Origin: Saprospirales bacterium GYS_P2D
GTDB taxonomy: Bacteria > Bacteroidota > Bacteroidia > Chitinophagales > Saprospiraceae
Direction: 5' to 3'
Length of the DNA: 64,000 nt
NCBI GenBank assembly: GCA_009833045.1
Contig: WUUP01000006.1
Span: 149,369-213,368 of the forward strand
Below are positions 25,903-34,354 of this stretch, piece after piece. The translations under genes and the position numbers were made by a program. The notes under the pieces are model-generated. The model searched no databases. It saw only the letters and a program-made list of their open reading frames with translations, and was not told the origin of the DNA. Each line of letters begins with the position of its first letter. Positions within the stretch are counted from its first letter, which is position 1.

Positions 25903-27195
25903 ATGAATCATACACCCTCTATCACCGAAAGCAAACACTTGAGTTTGATCAATGAGTTTGCTAAAGAGCTGCTCAGGCAAGACACTCCAGAGGATGTCCT
26001 GTGGTGCATTGCTCATCAGGTGATTGAAAACTTAGGTTTTGAAGATTGCGTGATTTATCTATTCAATGAGGATCGTACTAAGCTCTTACAAAAGGCGGCT
26101 TTCGGCCCGAAGAATCCTGAGGGGAAGATTATCAAAGATGAGATCATCATACCATTGGGCCAAGGAATCGTAGGCACAGTCGCTCAGACTGGTGTGCCGG
26201 AGAATATCACAGATACTCGACTGGATCATCGCTATATCATAGATGACGAGGAGCGCCTTTCAGAGCTTGCAGTTCCAATACTACTGAAGGATGAGATCAT
26301 CGGAGTGATCGATAGTGAGCATCATGCCGTTGGTTTTTATACAGTAGAAGATCAGCGTGTACTCGAGGCGATAGCGTCTATGTCGGCTGATCGCATACAT
26401 CTGTCTATCCAAAAAGCGAAGCTAAAAGTTGAGAAACAAAAATTAGAAGAAACGGTACGAGAGCGCACTAAAGAGCTCTCCGAAACTGTAGAGTCTCTCC
26501 GTCGATCCAATGCTCTACTGGAGCAGTATGCGCATGTCGTCTCTCATGATCTTAGACAGCCGCTCCGTACGATTTCATCTTTCGTCGATCTATTCATGAT
26601 GAAAGAGCAGGACCTATCTGCAGGAGGCAAAGAGTACATGAGCGTCATCAAAAGTGCATCCAAGCGTATGCACAGTATGCTGGAAGGGATGCTATCATAC
26701 GCTAAGCTCGGCTCGCAGCCCGTAGATCTTATCTCGACTGATCTGTCAGAAGTGATCCAGATGGCTATAGCCAATGTTGACTATTTAGCTCGTGATCAAG
26801 ATGCCACTATCGATGTAGGTGAGCTACATCAGGTTATGGGCAGTAAGACCCTATTAGTCCAGATGGCCCAAAATCTCATAGACAATGCTATCAAATATAG
26901 CCGAGAAGATCTACCTCCTAAGATCGCCATATGGAGTGAGATAGATGGAGATCTGGTGAGCCTGTATGTGCAAGATAATGGGATAGGAATAGCTCCTGAC
27001 CATCAGCAGAGTATATTCGACATGTTTACACAAGTAGATCAAAAAGCTCATAGGGGTTTTGGGATCGGGCTGGGATTAGTCAGCCAAATCGTCGCTGCAC
27101 ACCATGGCGAGATTATGGTCCACTCAGAGGGATTGGGTCGAGGTAGTCTTTTTGAGATCACGCTGCCAGCTGGAGAGCCTACTCAGTCTGACTGA
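25903..27195 (+). CDS. GAF-domain sensor histidine kinase
   Basis: A 430-residue soluble kinase. Residues about 20-170 form a GAF domain (ALLRQDTPEDVLWCIAHQ through ADRIHLSIQKA). A coiled-coil helix (residues 172-208) leads to HisKA with His215 in VVSHDLRQPLRT, then HATPase_c with the N box (AQNLIDNAIKYS), DNGIGIAPDH and GIGLGLVSQ. GAF domains bind small molecules or chromophores; the conserved chromophore Cys of phytochromes is not evident. No membrane segment or partner regulator is adjacent, so this is an orphan cytoplasmic kinase. The 3' end overlaps the convergent ankyrin gene by 17 bases. Confidence 0.88.
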   Translation: MNHTPSITESKHLSLINEFAKELLRQDTPEDVLWCIAHQVIENLGFEDCVIYLFNEDRTKLLQKAAFGPKNPEGKIIKDEIIIPLGQGIVGTVAQTGVPENITDTRLDHRYIIDDEERLSELAVPILLKDEIIGVIDSEHHAVGFYTVEDQRVLEAIASMSADRIHLSIQKAKLKVEKQKLEETVRERTKELSETVESLRRSNALLEQYAHVVSHDLRQPLRTISSFVDLFMMKEQDLSAGGKEYMSVIKSASKRMHSMLEGMLSYAKLGSQPVDLISTDLSEVIQMAIANVDYLARDQDATIDVGELHQVMGSKTLLVQMAQNLIDNAIKYSREDLPPKIAIWSEIDGDLVSLYVQDNGIGIAPDHQQSIFDMFTQVDQKAHRGFGIGLGLVSQIVAAHHGEIMVHSEGLGRGSLFEITLPAGEPTQSD

Positions 27196-27673
27196 CCTTG
27201 GTATATTTCAGTCCATTATTGATCAGAAAGTCATAAATCTCACTGGCCGAATCACCACAGATGATAGCATGATGTAGTAGCGTGAATCCGTGAGCTCCTT
27301 TACTAAATATCATACCAGGATGCTGGAGAAGGATCGGGATCACGAGGTTTGATTGACCCAATACGGTCATTGCAAATAGATTGATATGAGCTCCTTTGGC
27401 TAATAAATATCTTACGATGTCCTGTCGACCTTCATGTGCTGCAGCGTTCAGTGGGCTTTCATATTCTCCATTGTCGTATTGATGTACTTTATTGATGATA
27501 TGGGGGTGCTCATCGAGTATTTTCTTGACCATATCGAGGTCATCATGAGCTGCTATGACGAGTTGTTTGACTACTTCATCTGGATGATAGCTATGAGATA
27601 GAGACCATGAACTAAGCAGAGGATAGCTGGTGATAGCCATCAGAGCTCGTCGTAAAAACTGAGATCTACGCAT
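27179..27673 (-). CDS. Ankyrin-repeat protein with export-like N-terminus
   Basis: A 164-residue protein with about three ankyrin repeats: DDLDMVKKILDEHPHIINK, ESPLNAAAHEGRQDIVRYLLAKGAHINLF and GFTLLHHAIICGDSASEIYDFLINNGLKY. The first 30 residues are basic and hydrophobic (RRSQFLRRALMAITSYPLL); the RRAL segment could be a weak Tat-type or Sec signal, so it may be periplasmic, but this is uncertain. Ankyrin repeats bind proteins; the partner is unknown. The C-terminus is encoded in the 17 bases shared with the 3' end of the convergent GAF kinase. Confidence 0.8.
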   Translation of the reverse strand: MRRSQFLRRALMAITSYPLLSSWSLSHSYHPDEVVKQLVIAAHDDLDMVKKILDEHPHIINKVHQYDNGEYESPLNAAAHEGRQDIVRYLLAKGAHINLFAMTVLGQSNLVIPILLQHPGMIFSKGAHGFTLLHHAIICGDSASEIYDFLINNGLKYTKVSQTE

Positions 27674-28045
27674 TTTAAATTCGCCTTTGTTTGTGTTTTG
27701 ATTTATCTCAGTTCGCTACGAGAGGTATGCGTCGGCAATATATGTATTTTCAGTTTTTTAGCTGTTATTTTCAGCAGGTTGTATATTATCTTTTTGAAGT
27801 ATATGTTGTTCTGGTCTATCGCTTTTAGTCAGGCAGGAATTGCGGAGAGTAGGCTTGATCAGCCCAGTTTATGACTTTTTTAGAGGGATCTCGTCAAATA
27901 TGTAGACTATTAGTAGATCAGGGCTTTAGTATATCGTATTTTTTGGCTCAGTGAATAGGTTATAATGGTAATATATTTGTCCTATAATAAGAAGGGCGAG
28001 GCATAGCTATGTCTATGACAATTTAAAAATGATTAAATCAACGAA
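27674..28045. other. 372-base intergenic region upstream of the H-NOX operon
   Basis: A/T-rich, without a supported coding frame. It separates the divergent ankyrin and H-NOX genes. The only clear signal I see is a TATATTTG promoter element at 27972-27979 on the plus strand. The length leaves room for regulator sites, but no strong inverted repeat stands out. Confidence 0.6.
27972..27979 (+). promoter_or_regulatory. Bacteroidota -7 promoter element for the H-NOX operon
   Basis: TATATTTG is an exact TAnnTTTG match, 66 bases before the H-NOX start. A TTGG lies about 25 bases upstream, a little farther than the usual -33 spacing. This would drive the H-NOX, hybrid kinase and perhaps the LytTR genes. 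Confidence 0.45.
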
Positions 28046-28585
28046 ATGAAAGGAATAGTTTTTACAGAGTTTTTGGAGATGGTCGAGCAGGAGTTTGGCG
28101 ATGAGGTAGTAGATCATATCATAGAGTCGTCAGACCTGGAGTCAGATGGAGCTTATACGGCTATCGGCACGTATCATCACAGTGAGATCGTCCAGCTACT
28201 CATGAATCTGTCAGATCATGTCAAGGCTGATCCACAAAAATTACTCAAGGCATTCGGTAGATATATATTCGATACATTCCTCAAGTCATATCCAGTGTTT
28301 TTTACGTCTGTCGACAATGCATTTGACCTCCTGGAGTCAATAGATAATCATATCCATGTAGAGGTGAAGAAACTTTATCCTGATGCGGATTTGCCAAAGT
28401 TTGAAACAGAATCATCTGATGGTAAAATGGTCATGACCTATACCAGTGAGCGTAAGATGAGCTCCCTTGCAGAAGGTCTCATTGAGAAGACTATGGAACA
28501 CTATGAAGAAGGAGAATATCAAATGACTAAAGAAATCCTCTCAGAAGATGGTGCAGAGGTGAGATTCACTATAGTGAAAAATTAA
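28046..28585 (+). CDS. Haem nitric oxide-binding (H-NOX) sensor protein
   Basis: A 179-residue stand-alone H-NOX. Diagnostic features are the proximal haem ligand His104 followed by LYPDADLPKF, and the haem-propionate clamp Y132-x-S134-x-R136. By alignment to the Thermoanaerobacter protein from memory, the distal tyrosine that stabilises bound O2 is replaced by Leu141, so this should be an NO (and CO) sensor that excludes O2; that is inference. H-NOX proteins usually regulate a kinase or cyclase encoded beside them. Here the stop (TAA) and the start of the next gene share one base (TAATG), so the hybrid kinase is translationally coupled and is the obvious partner. Confidence 0.93.
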   Translation: MKGIVFTEFLEMVEQEFGDEVVDHIIESSDLESDGAYTAIGTYHHSEIVQLLMNLSDHVKADPQKLLKAFGRYIFDTFLKSYPVFFTSVDNAFDLLESIDNHIHVEVKKLYPDADLPKFETESSDGKMVMTYTSERKMSSLAEGLIEKTMEHYEEGEYQMTKEILSEDGAEVRFTIVKN

Positions 28586-31068
28586 TGGACGAATTAATAC
28601 GGCTCGAACGAAAAATTAAACGTGAGCGTCAGGCTCGAAAGTCAGCCGAGGCCATCATGGAGAAGAAGGCCCTGGAGCTCTATGAAGCCAATGAAAACCT
28701 AAGGCGTCTCAATGAAGACCTGGAACAGGAGGTAGAAAAGCGATCTCGTGAGCTGAAGGTCAGTGAGGAGAAGTATCGTATCCTCGTCGAAGAGGCAAAC
28801 GATATATTCTATAACATTACGACCGAGGGTAAATTCACCTATATGAATGCCGCAGGCCTCATCCAGTCAGGCTATTCGTTGGACGAGATTTCGGGCACCA
28901 TATTCACTGATCTGATCGAAAAGTCACATAGAGGGGCTGCGATACGACACTACCTCAAGGTGATAGGTGAGCGAGTAGAAAAGGATTACTACGAGTTTCC
29001 AGTGGTCAATAAGCATGGAAATGTAGCCTGGGTAGGGCAGAATATCTCCAAGATGCAAGAGTCAGATGGGACCATATACTACTCTGGTATCGCTCGTGAT
29101 ATCACTAAGCGAAAACACGCTGAGATAGAACTTAATAAAGTCAAAAAAGCGCTGGAGGCCAGTGAGATCAAGTATCGCTCTATCATTGAAAATATGGCAC
29201 TCGGACTCCTCGAGCTCAATAGCCAGCGAGAAATCACCAAGGCTTATCCAGCATTCTGTAAGCTCGTAGGATATAGTGAAGCTGAACTGCTCGGAAGAAT
29301 ACCAGAAGAAATACTCAAAACCGAATCTACAGGCAAGAGGGGCGATCAGACTCAATCGGACGGAGTATACGAAGTCAAAATGCAAAAGAAATCTGGTGAG
29401 ATCATATGGGTACTCATCAGTAGGGCTCCATTCTACGATATCAATGGGGAAGTAATAGGGTCGATAGCGATCCACTATGATATCACCAAAATGAAAAATC
29501 TGCAGCATGATCTCATCAAAGCGAGAGAGGTCGCAGAAAAAGCACAAACTGCTCAGAAGCAATTCTTAGCATCCATGAGTCATGAGATCCGCACTCCGAT
29601 TAATGCGATCGTAGGGATGTCTCACTTATTAGGCGATACATCGCTTAATCCAGAACAAAACGAGCTCCTGAGTATCATCAAGAGCTCCACCAAAATACTC
29701 CAAGCTCTCATATCGGACATCCTCGATCTATCCAAGATAGAATCTGGCAATGTAGAGGTAGAGCCGGCATTGTTTAATCTACATGACCTGATCACATCAG
29801 TCACTAAAGTCTTTAAAGTAAAGTCAGAGACGAAAGGATTGAGTTTTGAATCGCAGGTGGGTGATAGTGTGCCTGCTATGATCGTCGGAGATGAGCTGAT
29901 GATCAATCAAGTCTTGCTCAATCTCATCAATAATGCGGTGAAATTCACTAATCGGGGTTCTGTGACATTCTCCGTAGAGGAGCTGAGCCGAGATAAGAAT
30001 ATGACTGAGCTGGAGTTCAGAGTGAAGGATACAGGAATCGGTATGACTAAGCAAGAACTGGAGATAGTCTTCGATCAGTTCAAGCAGGCGAGCCGAAATA
30101 TTCAAAAAGAATATGGAGGCACCGGGCTCGGTCTCTCGATCACTCGTCAGCTCATCCAGCTGATGGGAGGTGATATTAAAGTAGAAAGTATTCCCGCCAA
30201 GGGCTCAGAGTTTTACTTCACGCTGAAGCTCGAAATCGGAAAAAGTATCACCAAGGCGGCCCCTCAAAAGCCGCTACAAGGAATGAAACCACTAGAGCTC
30301 GATCTGCCGGTCCTTATCGTAGAGGATAATATAATGAATCAAAAATATGTCACTCGACTCCTCGATAAATGGGGCATCGAGTATGACGTAGCGAACAACG
30401 GTAAAGAAGGTGTCGATCTGGCTATGGAAAATGAATATTCTATGGTCCTAATGGACATCCTGATGCCTGTGATGGACGGATTTCAGGCGAGTCGATTGAT
30501 CCGCCTGGACAATGAAAGTATCCCTATAGTGGCGCTATCAGCGTCTACCCACCTATCCAAAAAAGAAGAAGTCCGCCGATATGGTATTAATGACTTTCTC
30601 TCAAAACCATTTACACCTGATCAACTGAGTAAAAAATTATCCCAAGTATTAGAAATCATGGAAGAAACCAATAACATGAATGAAGAATGGTTCTCGTTTA
30701 ATGAAAAGCTGGATACGGCTTACTTAGAGTCATTTTATGGAGAGGATCTCGACTATGCGTCTGAGATGTTTGAGATATTTCTTGAGAATATCCCAGAAGA
30801 TGTAATCGCTCTCATAGATGTGACTAAAGAAAAGAACTACGAAGACATCTATCGTCTCGCTCATAAGATCAAACCTACATTTTCGATGGTCGGTCTGACT
30901 AAAGTCAATGAAGAGCTGGAGACACTCGAGTCTTTTGGGTCTAAAAAAGAGGACTTTGATGTAAAAGAGTGGCTCAGTATACTCAATAGGATCAAGGATG
31001 TAGATATCGAGCTCATCCGATCAGAGAAGAAACGTCTGGAGCAAAGTATGCTCAATCGCAAAATGTAA
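28585..31068 (+). CDS. Hybrid sensor histidine kinase (PAS-PAS-HisKA-HATPase-REC-Hpt), H-NOX partner
   Basis: An 827-residue cytoplasmic phosphorelay kinase. An N-terminal coiled coil (residues 5-62) leads to two PAS domains (about 65-190 and 195-305), a HisKA with His333 in SMSHEIRTPINA, a HATPase_c with DTGIGMTK and GTGLGLS, a receiver with Asp624 in LMDILMPVMDG, and a C-terminal Hpt with His760 in RLAHKIKPTF. No membrane segment is seen. Its start overlaps the H-NOX stop by one base, so ligand state of H-NOX probably controls autophosphorylation, as shown for known H-NOX-associated kinases. Phosphate would pass His333 to Asp624 to His760 and then to an external receiver, most simply the LytTR regulator encoded next. 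Confidence 0.93.
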   Translation: MDELIRLERKIKRERQARKSAEAIMEKKALELYEANENLRRLNEDLEQEVEKRSRELKVSEEKYRILVEEANDIFYNITTEGKFTYMNAAGLIQSGYSLDEISGTIFTDLIEKSHRGAAIRHYLKVIGERVEKDYYEFPVVNKHGNVAWVGQNISKMQESDGTIYYSGIARDITKRKHAEIELNKVKKALEASEIKYRSIIENMALGLLELNSQREITKAYPAFCKLVGYSEAELLGRIPEEILKTESTGKRGDQTQSDGVYEVKMQKKSGEIIWVLISRAPFYDINGEVIGSIAIHYDITKMKNLQHDLIKAREVAEKAQTAQKQFLASMSHEIRTPINAIVGMSHLLGDTSLNPEQNELLSIIKSSTKILQALISDILDLSKIESGNVEVEPALFNLHDLITSVTKVFKVKSETKGLSFESQVGDSVPAMIVGDELMINQVLLNLINNAVKFTNRGSVTFSVEELSRDKNMTELEFRVKDTGIGMTKQELEIVFDQFKQASRNIQKEYGGTGLGLSITRQLIQLMGGDIKVESIPAKGSEFYFTLKLEIGKSITKAAPQKPLQGMKPLELDLPVLIVEDNIMNQKYVTRLLDKWGIEYDVANNGKEGVDLAMENEYSMVLMDILMPVMDGFQASRLIRLDNESIPIVALSASTHLSKKEEVRRYGINDFLSKPFTPDQLSKKLSQVLEIMEETNNMNEEWFSFNEKLDTAYLESFYGEDLDYASEMFEIFLENIPEDVIALIDVTKEKNYEDIYRLAHKIKPTFSMVGLTKVNEELETLESFGSKKEDFDVKEWLSILNRIKDVDIELIRSEKKRLEQSMLNRKM

Positions 31069-31169
31069 GCGATAAGATTAGTAAGGTGATACTACTATTT
31101 TGATAGTCTCGCTGATATTGCGCAGGGTATTGCTATATTAGTCACAGCAATGAGTAAAGAATAACACCG

Positions 31170-31868
31170 ATGAAACTACGTACGATCTTAGTCGAGGATG
31201 AGCTGATGGCTCGTAAGTCACTGGAGAAGCTCTGTAAATCTACAGATATTATTGACTTAGTAGACAGTTTTGAGAGTCCAGAGAAGGCGCTCCCTGTGAT
31301 CAATAAAGATAAGGTAGATCTCCTGTTTTTGGACATAGAGATGCCAGGACTGACAGGGCTCGAGCTACTTGATCATATCGACTACATGCCTCAGGTGGTA
31401 TTCACTACCTCTAAGAAGGAATACGCCTATGATGCATTTGAGTACGATGTCACGGACTTCATCAAAAAGCCAGTTACATCAAGTCGATTTTCTCAGGCCG
31501 TCGAAAAGGTTAAAGAGCAGGCGCTACGTATGGATCAGTCTGGTTCATTCAGCTCCGAGCGAGAGATCTACCTCAAGCAGGACGGTCGTCTGATCAGAGT
31601 CCCTTATGAGGCGATTTATTATTTTGAAAATGTCGGTGACTATATCAAAGTCCATACTGAAATGGGTAACTTCATCATCTATGGAGCGCTCAAAAGTATA
31701 GATGCTAAACTGGACTATGCGGGATTTCTTAAGGTACATCGATCCTATATCATCAATCTCAGTCACATCAAAGACATAGAGGATAATACGCTGGTGATCC
31801 AAAAGGCAGTCATCCCGATCTCCCGTGCCCACAAGCCCCTTCTGCTCAAGACTATCAATATCCTATAG
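31170..31868 (+). CDS. LytTR family response regulator
   Basis: A 232-residue regulator. The receiver has the acidic pocket (LVEDELMARKSL), phospho-acceptor Asp55 in LFLDIEMPGLTG, and the KP switch in FIKKPVTSSRF. The C-terminal LytTR DNA-binding domain (about 135-232) shows IYLKQDGRLIRVPYEAIYYFENVGDYIKVHT and FLKVHRSYIINLSHI. It lies 101 bases after the hybrid kinase on the same strand and is the likely end of the NO phosphorelay. LytTR regulators in other bacteria often control surface polysaccharides and exported proteins. The next downstream gene is a polysaccharide flippase, so that locus is the first place to look for targets; this is inference. Confidence 0.92.
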   Translation: MKLRTILVEDELMARKSLEKLCKSTDIIDLVDSFESPEKALPVINKDKVDLLFLDIEMPGLTGLELLDHIDYMPQVVFTTSKKEYAYDAFEYDVTDFIKKPVTSSRFSQAVEKVKEQALRMDQSGSFSSEREIYLKQDGRLIRVPYEAIYYFENVGDYIKVHTEMGNFIIYGALKSIDAKLDYAGFLKVHRSYIINLSHIKDIEDNTLVIQKAVIPISRAHKPLLLKTINIL

Positions 31869-32014
31869 CTCGATTTATTCTGTCGGCTAATTGTCAAAAA
31901 GAGGCTAAACATTGCTGAAAATCTCGGTATCTGTGTCATACATATAACGAGTCAGTTATACACCCTTGATCGAGCTAATTTAGTATTCGAATCATCTGAC
32001 AATTGGAAAAATCA

Positions 32015-33277
32015 ATGAAAAATAAAGAATCACGTGACGGACTGTTGACCCTGGTATCTATCACTGGTGTCAATGCGCTCAACTATGGTCTCAACCTTGT
32101 CTTGGGCCGGTTTTTAGGTCCCGAGGGCTTTGCTCAGGCTAATATTTTAGCCACGATAGTATTGATTTTGTCCTTTATGGGAGTAGCAGTACAGATGACC
32201 TCTGCACAGCATATCGCTCAGAAGACTGATGATCACGCAGCCCAAGAGGGATTCAAGGCATGGTATAATCGATCTGTACTATGGCTGTCGCTCGCTGTCA
32301 CGGCCATAGGAGTCCTATTGAGCTTTGTGCTGCCGGGCTATCTACATATGGAGCAGCTGCCACTTTTGATGATATTCATTGGTATTCCATTTTATTTTCA
32401 TCTGTGTGCTCAGCGAGGCTATTTTCAGGGCGCTCAGCGGTTTTTGCCCTTTAGTATGACATTCATCACGGAGACTGTCGGACGGCTCGTAGTGACACTC
32501 GGAGGCCTTTATTTAGCGCATCTATATGCGCCGGAGTACAAGATCCTGGCTGTTGGTCTCGGATTCCTATTTTCTTTCTTGATTTCATTCGCCTATACTC
32601 GTTGGCAGGACAGCAGTGGTATCACGCTCATGGACATCGAGATCCCTAAAAAGACACTTTTTAGATTTGTCATAGCTATATCGCTATACGAGCTGAGCCA
32701 GATATTGATCAATAACTGTGATGTGATCCTCGTCAAGCATTTCTTTGATGAGCATCGAGCAGGTATGTATGCATCTATTGCTCTGATTGGTCGTATTGTA
32801 TATTTTGGTACTTGGACGATCGTGACACTGCTCTTTCCTAAAGTCATAGAGAAGGAGATGAAAGGGGAGTCCCACACTGGCCTTTTTTATGGCTCATTGG
32901 CGATCGTATTGGGCTGTGGCGCTGTGATCACCTTTATGTGTTTTTGGCAGGGAGCCCTCATCATGCAGTTATTGTTTGGTGATGCTTATGCTGATGCAGC
33001 TCCACTGCTCTGGAGATACGCACTATCGACGACTGTTTTCGCTGGAGCGAATGTATTCGCTTACTACTATATGAGTCTCAAGAAATACTTACCAGTGGCG
33101 ATTTCGCTTATAGCCGGTATACTACAGATCTCTGTGATCAACTATCTGCACTCCAGCATAGAGATGGTGATCAATGTACAGATCGTACTCATGAGCTCTT
33201 TACTACTCATCATGCTGGTCTATCATATGATTCACAATATGAGAGGTGCTACAGCTCCTAAGGCTGTAGTGGCTTAG
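32015..33277 (+). CDS. Polysaccharide flippase (Wzx/MVF-like membrane protein)
   Basis: A protein of about 420 residues with roughly 12 hydrophobic segments, starting SITGVNALNYGLNLVLGRFLGPEGFAQANIL, the usual opening of oligosaccharide flippases in the MOP superfamily. It likely moves lipid-linked oligosaccharide across the inner membrane. I prefer ATG 32015 to TTG 32003. It sits between the LytTR regulator (146 bases upstream) and the EPS-type genes, the position that PelG or Wzx holds in export loci. Similarity to PelG itself is not claimed. The Mrr endonuclease gene on the opposite strand follows immediately. Confidence 0.88.
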   Translation: MKNKESRDGLLTLVSITGVNALNYGLNLVLGRFLGPEGFAQANILATIVLILSFMGVAVQMTSAQHIAQKTDDHAAQEGFKAWYNRSVLWLSLAVTAIGVLLSFVLPGYLHMEQLPLLMIFIGIPFYFHLCAQRGYFQGAQRFLPFSMTFITETVGRLVVTLGGLYLAHLYAPEYKILAVGLGFLFSFLISFAYTRWQDSSGITLMDIEIPKKTLFRFVIAISLYELSQILINNCDVILVKHFFDEHRAGMYASIALIGRIVYFGTWTIVTLLFPKVIEKEMKGESHTGLFYGSLAIVLGCGAVITFMCFWQGALIMQLLFGDAYADAAPLLWRYALSTTVFAGANVFAYYYMSLKKYLPVAISLIAGILQISVINYLHSSIEMVINVQIVLMSSLLLIMLVYHMIHNMRGATAPKAVVA

Positions 33278-33288
33278 GGTTGATGGTA

Positions 33289-34200
33289 TCAGTTTTCTTC
33301 AAAGAAATCATTATCCATTTCCTTTATTTTATAAGTTGTCTTGACTTGTACTCCCACATTATATTGATGCATTAAGTCTACTAATTTGGCGCCGTCTATG
33401 AGAATAATAGTGTGATGAGCTTCTCGTGCTTTTTTGATCGCAGCAGTATCAAATGTAGAAGTAGTAATAAATACACCTTTATTAGTATCTCCACTCATGG
33501 CACCGATAAAGTTTCTAATGTCTTTTTCCCTTATTTTTTGGTCATTGTACCTTTTTGCTTGTGTGTAGATTTTTTCTAAACCTAATTTATCTTCATTGAT
33601 GATTCCATCGATACCGCCATCACCAGACTTTGAAGTTTCTACGAAATCACCGTAACCCATGCTCTTCAGAAGTATTAGTATTACTTTTTCAAAATAGTAA
33701 GGATCGATTTCCTTTAATCTCTCTAAGAGCATTGTTTTGACTTCGGTTTCTATCGCATTTACACCTGAGTCAATTAGATCTTGCGGAGAGGCATTTTCTA
33801 CATCGACAGATTCTAATTCTAAATCTTCGTTCCTATCATTTTGGACGGATTTTCTATGATTAATGAAATCTTCATCGTTTTTGAGAGTCTCAAGAGAAAG
33901 TTCTCCTGATTTTAAAGCATCTTGCCCTTTTGCGGTAATTTCTACCATTCCCCGCTTGGGATAGTTTACATACTTTGCCATCTTGAGGTAAGACTTACCC
34001 CAAGATATCCTATCCAAAAGTACGTTAGCTCCAGTGCTTGTTTTTTTACTAAGCAGAGACTGCGGTAATGTGCTATAAAATCTGTCTCGTACTTCTACCT
34101 GTAAGTCTCTACTTTTCATGGATTCTACCGTATTTAACACTTTCAGAATAGGGATAAATGTGTGGTGATACTTTGGTAGTTGAAGAGGTGTCTCATTCAT
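33289..34200 (-). CDS. Mrr-type restriction endonuclease
   Basis: A 303-residue protein with an N-terminal winged-helix Mrr_N domain (residues 1-100, ending in EITAKGQDALKSG) and a C-terminal Mrr catalytic domain of the PD-(D/E)XK fold. The active-site line is GDGGIDG (Asp198) followed by Q214-A-K216, with FEKVILILLKSMGYG before it and GVFITTSTF after it. Mrr family enzymes cut methylated or otherwise modified foreign DNA (type IV restriction). No methylase or specificity subunit is adjacent. The gene is visibly more A/T-rich than its neighbours and sits inside a polysaccharide locus on the other strand from the flippase, which suggests a laterally acquired insert. Confidence 0.9.
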   Translation of the reverse strand: MNETPLQLPKYHHTFIPILKVLNTVESMKSRDLQVEVRDRFYSTLPQSLLSKKTSTGANVLLDRISWGKSYLKMAKYVNYPKRGMVEITAKGQDALKSGELSLETLKNDEDFINHRKSVQNDRNEDLELESVDVENASPQDLIDSGVNAIETEVKTMLLERLKEIDPYYFEKVILILLKSMGYGDFVETSKSGDGGIDGIINEDKLGLEKIYTQAKRYNDQKIREKDIRNFIGAMSGDTNKGVFITTSTFDTAAIKKAREAHHTIILIDGAKLVDLMHQYNVGVQVKTTYKIKEMDNDFFEEN

Positions 34201-34275
34201 ACTTTAGATCTGGTTGATTTACCCTCTAACATAGTGAAATATATTATTTTCTGGATTCTCACCAAAACACAAAAA

Positions 34276-34295
34276 GGGCAGCCCTCCGACTGCCC
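34276..34295 (-). terminator. Rho-independent terminator of the GT4 gene
   Basis: On the minus strand GGGCAG and CTGCCC pair over an 8-base loop and run into TTTTTGTGTTTT. It lies 60 bases after the stop of the minus-strand GT4 gene and separates it from the Mrr gene. Confidence 0.7.
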
Positions 34296-34354
34296 CCTTC
34301 TACTCAATTATAGCAATTATGCTATACTCGAAAACAAACCTCTTCTCTGGAGTT

